Assembly: GCA_965657505.1 (NCBI GenBank)
Contig: CBFHON010000005.1
Coordinates: 1-64,000 of the forward strand
Length of the DNA: 64,000 bases
Direction: 5' to 3'
Origin: TMED109 sp002171375
GTDB lineage: Bacteria > Pseudomonadota > Alphaproteobacteria > TMED109
The number at the start of each line of letters is the position of its first letter. Position 1 is the first letter of the stretch. Shown in pieces: positions 59,756 through 64,000 of this stretch. The position numbers and the translations under genes were made by a program. Below the pieces are notes generated by a model. That model was not told the origin of the DNA, searched no databases, and worked only from the letters and a program-made list of their open reading frames with translations.

Positions 59756-60733
59756 ATGGGCATACCACAGCCAACTAACTCAGTCTTAGACTTGATAGGA
59801 AATACTCCTTTGCTAGAGGTCATGAATATAGATACTGGCTTATGCAAATTATTTTTAAAATTAGAGTCTCAAAATCCAGGTGGTTCAATTAAAGATCGTC
59901 CGGCAAAGTACATGATTGAGAAAGCTGAAAATAATGGCAGCTTAAAAAAAGGAGGTTTAATTATTGAAGCTACGGCAGGCAATACCGGAATTGGACTTGC
60001 TTTGATAGCATTACTAAGAGGTTATAAGTGCCTTATAGTGGTGCCAGATAAAATGGCAAAAGAAAAGATAATTCATTTAGAAGCACTTGGAGCTGAAGTA
60101 GTAATTACCCGTTCAGATGTAGAAAAGGGTCATCCTGAATATTATGCAGATTTAGCAGAGTCCATTGCTAGTAAACATGAGGGATCATTATATATTAATC
60201 AATTTGGAAATCATGCTAATTTACAAGCACATTATGAGTGGACTGGACCAGAAATATTAGACCAATTATCTAATAAAGTTGATGCTTTTTGTGCTGGTGT
60301 AGGAACAGGGGGTACCATTACTGGAGTAGGTAAGGCATTAAGAGATGTAAATAAGAATTGTGATATTGTGTTAGCAGATCCTGTAGGCTCAATTTTAGAA
60401 CCAAAATTTAAAACTGGTACTATACCAGATAATGTTGGAAGTTGGTTAGTTGAAGGAATAGGTGAAGATTATATTCCTCCTTTACTAGATTTTCCTATTA
60501 TTACGCATGCTTATGCAATATCCGATAAAGAGGCACTAGACACATGTAATTTAGTTTTAAAGAAAGAGGGTGTTTTATCTGGAAGTTCAAGTGGAACATT
60601 AATTGCTGCTGCTATAAAGTATTGTAAAGAACAAACTAAACCTAAAAATGTTGTTACGTTAGTTTGTGATACTGGTAATAAATATTTAAAAATATATGAC
60701 AAAAAATGGTTAGCTGATAATAACTATAATTAA
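59756..60733 (+). CDS. Cystathionine beta-synthase / cysteine synthase family enzyme
   Basis: PLP fold II beta-replacement enzyme, 325 residues. The PLP lysine is K46 in G-G-S-I-K-D-R-P, the substrate loop A-T-A-G-N-T-G near 70-76 and the phosphate-binding G-T-G-G-T near 181-185. The pairing with a cystathionine gamma-synthase/lyase 25 bp downstream suggests a cystathionine beta-synthase (reverse transsulfuration) rather than a plain O-acetylserine sulfhydrylase, though both are possible. It lacks CBS regulatory domains. Immediately follows soxA, linking sulfur oxidation with cysteine/methionine metabolism. Confidence 0.88.
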   Translation: MGIPQPTNSVLDLIGNTPLLEVMNIDTGLCKLFLKLESQNPGGSIKDRPAKYMIEKAENNGSLKKGGLIIEATAGNTGIGLALIALLRGYKCLIVVPDKMAKEKIIHLEALGAEVVITRSDVEKGHPEYYADLAESIASKHEGSLYINQFGNHANLQAHYEWTGPEILDQLSNKVDAFCAGVGTGGTITGVGKALRDVNKNCDIVLADPVGSILEPKFKTGTIPDNVGSWLVEGIGEDYIPPLLDFPIITHAYAISDKEALDTCNLVLKKEGVLSGSSSGTLIAAAIKYCKEQTKPKNVVTLVCDTGNKYLKIYDKKWLADNNYN

Positions 60734-60758
60734 TAAAATTTATTAAAGGAATATTTAA

Positions 60759-61934
60759 ATGGTTTCTAATCTTCCAAAATCAAAGTTTGATACAAGAACT
60801 ATTCATGCAGGTCAATCTCCTGATCCATCCACTGGGGCAATTATGACTCCAATTTATGCATCTTCAACTTTTGTGCAGGATAGTCCAGGAGTTCATAAGG
60901 GTTATGAATATGCTCGAACAGGTAATCCTACTCGTAAAGCATATGAAATGTGTATGGCTGATTTAGAGGGAGGTAAAAGTGCTTTTGCATTTGCTTCAGG
61001 ATTAGCTGCAGCTGATACTGTTCTATCTTTACTTGATTCTGGTGATGAAGTTTTAGCAATGGATGACTTATATGGTGGGTCGCGAAGATTATTTGAAAAT
61101 GTTAGAAAAAGAACTTCAAATTTACAATTTAATTTTGGCGATTTATCTATTAATTCAAATTTAGAAAAATTAATAACCAAAAATACTAAAATGATATGGG
61201 TAGAAACTCCTACTAATCCGATGTTAAAAATTGTTGATTTAGAATTTATAGCAAAGGTAGCAAAGAAATATAATATTATTACTGTAGCTGATAATACTTT
61301 TTGTAGCCCATATATTCAAAGACCAATAGAACATGGGTTTGATATAGTTGTTCATTCAGCTACAAAATTTTTAAATGGACATTCTGATATGGTTGGTGGA
61401 ATTGTAGTATGTTCATTAGAAGAGCAAGCTGAGAAAATTGCTTATTTACAAAATTCAGTAGGAGCAGTTCAAGGACCTTTTGACGCATTTTTTGCATTAA
61501 GAGGATTAAAAACGCTCTCTTTAAGAATGGAACGTCATTGTAGTAATGCACTGCAAATAGCTGAATATTTATCTGAAAAAAGTATTATTAATAAAGTATA
61601 TTACCCTGGTTTAGAAAATCATGAAGGATATAAAACTGCAAAAAATCAAATGAATGGATTTGGAGGGATAGTAACTTGCGTTTTATCTGGAGGCTTAGAT
61701 AAAGCTAAACGGTTTTTGGAAACATGTCAGATTTTTCAATTAGCTGAATCATTAGGCGGAGTTGAAAGTTTGATAGAACATCCTGCAATTATGACTCATG
61801 CGGCAGTACCTAAAAATGTAAGAAAAGATCTAGGAATTGAAGATGGCCTAATTAGGTTATCAGTTGGAGTAGAGCATATTGATGATTTAATACATGATTT
61901 AGAGAGAGCTATATTAGCTGTTAAGGACATGTGA
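60759..61934 (+). CDS. Cystathionine gamma-synthase / gamma-lyase
   Basis: Cys/Met-metabolism PLP enzyme, 391 residues, full length. S-S-T-F-V-Q near 31-36, Y-x-Y-A-R-T-G-N-P-T near 48-57, and the PLP lysine in H-S-A-T-K-F near residue 203 are all intact. With the upstream cystathionine beta-synthase-like gene it would complete homocysteine-to-cysteine conversion if acting as a lyase, or the forward direction if acting as MetB; the sequence does not decide. SixA-like phosphatase gene follows 3 bp later. Confidence 0.92.
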   Translation: MVSNLPKSKFDTRTIHAGQSPDPSTGAIMTPIYASSTFVQDSPGVHKGYEYARTGNPTRKAYEMCMADLEGGKSAFAFASGLAAADTVLSLLDSGDEVLAMDDLYGGSRRLFENVRKRTSNLQFNFGDLSINSNLEKLITKNTKMIWVETPTNPMLKIVDLEFIAKVAKKYNIITVADNTFCSPYIQRPIEHGFDIVVHSATKFLNGHSDMVGGIVVCSLEEQAEKIAYLQNSVGAVQGPFDAFFALRGLKTLSLRMERHCSNALQIAEYLSEKSIINKVYYPGLENHEGYKTAKNQMNGFGGIVTCVLSGGLDKAKRFLETCQIFQLAESLGGVESLIEHPAIMTHAAVPKNVRKDLGIEDGLIRLSVGVEHIDDLIHDLERAILAVKDM

Positions 61935-61937
61935 TAT

Positions 61938-62450
61938 ATGAAATACTTATATATCATTCGTCATGCAAAAGCAGAATCACCATCTCGTGAGGTTGAAGAC
62001 CATGATAGAAAGTTAATAAATAAAGGTATAAAAAGAGCTAATAATTTGAATAAATGGTTAAAAAGTAAAAACCAAAATTTAGAGGCTTTATTTTGTTCTT
62101 CTTCACTCAGAACTCTTCAAACTATGGATATAATATCACATGATTTAAATTATTCTGTAAATAAAATAGTTGATAAAAAACTTTATGGAGCATCTGATGA
62201 AATGCTTCTTAATTATATATCATTTTTAGATGATAAATTAAACAATGTAGGTATAATTGGTCATCAACCAGGTTTACAGGAATTAGCCTTCACATTGGTT
62301 AGCAGTTACGCTGAAGGTTACGATAAAGTTTTAAATGGTAATTTTTCTACATCTAATGCAATTCTTATTTTACTAAATATTAAAAGATGGGATCAAATTT
62401 CTCCAAGAGTAGGAATTTTAGCTGATTATTTTGATTCAAAAAATTATTAA
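61938..62450 (+). CDS. SixA-like histidine phosphatase
   Basis: 170-residue histidine-phosphatase-superfamily protein. R-H-A-K-A-E-S-P at about 8-15 carries the catalytic histidine; the E-x-x and second His (I-I-G-H-Q-P-G near 107-113) are also present. Members dephosphorylate phospho-histidine or small metabolites; SixA acts on HPt domains. No two-component genes are adjacent, so target is unknown. Convergent with the dihaem cytochrome gene. Confidence 0.88.
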   Translation: MKYLYIIRHAKAESPSREVEDHDRKLINKGIKRANNLNKWLKSKNQNLEALFCSSSLRTLQTMDIISHDLNYSVNKIVDKKLYGASDEMLLNYISFLDDKLNNVGIIGHQPGLQELAFTLVSSYAEGYDKVLNGNFSTSNAILILLNIKRWDQISPRVGILADYFDSKNY

Positions 62451-62459
62451 ATTTAATTT

Positions 62460-63332
62460 TTAATTATTATTCTTTAATATATATTTTGCTATTTCTTCTA
62501 AGTCATTAAGGCTCAAATATTTGGTGCCATTTTCAATTATTATAGACATATCCTCTTCAGCAAAATCTCCATTTGGCTTAATTCCTGTTTGAAGAAAAAA
62601 TATTAAATCAGAACTTGACCATAAACCTATACCATTATTTATATCATTAGAAATATTTGGAATGGCGTCATTTAATATTTTTGAGCTTTCCTTTTGTCCG
62701 GAAAGATTATTATAGTCTTTTATTATTGATAGAAAGGTTCTTGGAGAATGGCATGCTCCGCAATGCGCAACCGAATTTACTAAATACTCTCCTCTTTTAT
62801 ATTGTTTATTGTTATCTACATATTTTTTATTACTAACTATTTTTTCTGTAAATTTCCAAAACCATAATAATTCTCTTATATTATAAGGAAATTTTAAATT
62901 ATGATTAGCTACTTTATTACTAATTGCTGGCAAACTATATATATATTCATAGATATCTAAAATATCATTTTCACTCATATTAACATACCAATTATATGGA
63001 AATGCAGGATAATATGGTTTATTATTAGGACTTATTCCTTTTGTTACAGCTTTTATAAAATCTTTCTTATTCCAAGCGCCTATTCCATTTAAACTATCTT
63101 TACTTATATTAGGTGAAATAAAAACTCCAAACTTTGTTTTAATTTTATAACCACCACCAAAAGGTTGCTCGGCATTACTTGTATGGCAACCATAGCAGCC
63201 GGCAACAAAAGAAAGTATCTTTCCATTTTCATTACTAAAAGCATCATTTTTATTTAATATTATAAAAATGAATAAGAGTATTATTACTTTTTTAATTTTT
63301 CTTTTTTCTAAATTTATTATGACAGGAGCCAC
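62460..63332 (-). CDS. Dihaem c-type cytochrome
   Basis: Periplasmic electron carrier of 290 residues with an N-terminal hydrophobic export segment (about 14-28) and two class I haem motifs, C-Y-G-C-H at 46-50 and C-G-A-C-H at 191-195. The layout resembles the dihaem cytochromes of alcohol/sorbosone-type dehydrogenases and of thiosulfate dehydrogenase-like proteins. The only usable start, ATG 63332, lies 41 bp inside the upstream cytochrome c' gene, a long coupled overlap. Could accept electrons from the nearby Sox system; that is context-based inference. Confidence 0.88.
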   Translation of the reverse strand: MAPVIINLEKRKIKKVIILLFIFIILNKNDAFSNENGKILSFVAGCYGCHTSNAEQPFGGGYKIKTKFGVFISPNISKDSLNGIGAWNKKDFIKAVTKGISPNNKPYYPAFPYNWYVNMSENDILDIYEYIYSLPAISNKVANHNLKFPYNIRELLWFWKFTEKIVSNKKYVDNNKQYKRGEYLVNSVAHCGACHSPRTFLSIIKDYNNLSGQKESSKILNDAIPNISNDINNGIGLWSSSDLIFFLQTGIKPNGDFAEEDMSIIIENGTKYLSLNDLEEIAKYILKNNN

Positions 63333-63756
63333 ATGTTTTTCCTAAAGCACCCAAACTTTTAGCAATATTTTGTTTGTCACCTGACTCAGCAGATAAAACT
63401 AAATCTTTAGCTTTTTCAACGGAATCTTTCATAGCAATACTAAATAGATCTTTTTCTGACCAAATATTTTCTAGAGACTTGGTTGTGGAAGAATGATTTG
63501 GACCCGAATTCTCCGGGAAAGTTTTAGTAATATTTATTGAGGAAAGTGTTAATAGAATAGATTGAGAGTGCGGAAGAATATCTTCATTTATGGATACTTT
63601 GCCTTTTATATTTGCCGCAATAATTGATATATGATTTCCTATAGCTTTCATTATATTTTTTCGGTATTTAATAATATCTTCTGTGTTTTCCGCATAACTA
63701 ATTTGAGTAAAAAAAGAAGATAATAATAGTGTCAAAACAAAAATAACTTTAATCAA
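63292..63756 (-). CDS. Class II cytochrome c (c'/c-556 type)
   Basis: 154-residue periplasmic cytochrome with a signal peptide (about 1-22, ending S-Y-A), the N-terminal helix Y-R-K-N-I-M-K-A-I-G whose Met would be the sixth ligand in the c-556 subgroup, and the C-terminal haem motif C-G-S-C-H at 142-146. The start is TTG at 63756, supported by a perfect A-G-G-A-G-G-T site 7 bases upstream. Its 3' end overlaps the dihaem cytochrome start by 41 bp, so the two are one unit. Confidence 0.9.
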   Translation of the reverse strand: MIKVIFVLTLLLSSFFTQISYAENTEDIIKYRKNIMKAIGNHISIIAANIKGKVSINEDILPHSQSILLTLSSINITKTFPENSGPNHSSTTKSLENIWSEKDLFSIAMKDSVEKAKDLVLSAESGDKQNIAKSLGALGKTCGSCHNKFRKKKN

Positions 63757-63853
63757 TTTGCGTACCTCCTAAATTGAATATTATTACTAGACTTAATATC
63801 TTATAATCATATTATATTTAAACTATTTTTATGTACAGTTTTTGGAGTAATTA

Positions 63854-64000
63854 ATGTTAAATCTTTCAGCCACTTTAGAGTACAGTGCTAAGACTAACCC
63901 TGATAATCCAGCAATTTATTTTTCTAATAAAATGTTTACTTATAAAGATGTAAATATAATGTCCAATAAAATAGCAAATGGTTTAATAAAATCAGGAATT
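63854..64000 (+). CDS. AMP-binding acyl-CoA ligase, N-terminal fragment
   Basis: The ATG at 63854, preceded by a G-G-A-G site 6 bases away, opens 49 codons that run off the right edge. A-K-T-N-P-D-N-P-A-I-Y followed by K-M-F-T-Y-K-D-V and S-N-K-I-A-N-G-L matches the beginning of AMP-forming acyl-CoA synthetases. Divergent from the cytochrome pair. Catalytic motifs lie beyond the window. Confidence 0.75.
   Translation, partial: MLNLSATLEYSAKTNPDNPAIYFSNKMFTYKDVNIMSNKIANGLIKSGI

Overview
The window is strongly A+T-rich, densely packed DNA from a Gram-negative alphaproteobacterium, probably a small-genome marine heterotroph. This rests on (a) lipid A/LPS genes (lpxK, lpxL, waaA) and Lol/Lsp-type lipoproteins; (b) alphaproteobacterial gene order and families, such as ribF-ileS-lspA-DUF3035, pmbA-waaA-lpxK, mutL/rsmD, plant-type (GCS2) glutamate-cysteine ligase, DUF1289 and DUF6494; and (c) very short spacers with many 1-4 bp gene overlaps. 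I cannot fix the lineage more closely from this sequence alone.

Layout. 0-2.6 kb: DedA-family membrane protein with a partial gene behind it, then a fused SoxYZ-like carrier and its metallo-beta-lactamase-fold partner, of the type that accompanies PQQ dehydrogenases. 2.6-6 kb: tRNA-Leu, then polyamine synthesis (speD, ornithine decarboxylase, convergent speE). 6-36 kb: housekeeping core with ribF-ileS-lspA, pgi-mutL, rsmD, a pseudouridine synthase, tadA, purD, xseA, lipid A/Kdo genes, pmbA, korAB, tRNA-Gln, folD, ispE, a lytic transglycosylase and moaB.

36.2-46.8 kb is clearly different. It holds many small secreted or membrane proteins, a tandem pair of barrel-like secreted proteins, isolated metabolic genes (hydroxyisobutyrate-dehydrogenase-like, malonyl-CoA decarboxylase, glyoxalase I, D-amino-acid dehydrogenase), a decayed DUF6580 gene and at least eight same-orientation copies of a roughly 60-bp interspersed repeat. 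A 108-bp segment containing the 3' end of moaB is repeated 3.17 kb downstream, so the first part of this region is bracketed by a duplicated moaB terminus.

46.8-64 kb: acyl-CoA dehydrogenase, GlcG-like protein, a TIGR04282/TIGR04283 glycosyltransferase pair with ubiA, rsmE-gshA, tldD, a hisC whose start is out of frame, and a CoA-transferase. Then comes a soxXYZA thiosulfate-oxidation cluster followed by the transsulfuration pair (cystathionine beta-synthase-like and gamma-synthase/lyase), a SixA-like phosphatase and two overlapping c-type cytochromes. An AMP-binding acyl-CoA ligase runs off the end.

Taken together the genes describe aerobic heterotrophy supplemented by oxidation of reduced sulfur (periplasmic SoxXA-SoxYZ feeding c-type cytochromes), ferredoxin-linked 2-oxoglutarate oxidation (KorAB), and acyl-CoA/malonyl-CoA metabolism. 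No spacer longer than 300 bases lacks a gene call. No rRNA, CRISPR array, integrase or transposase was found.
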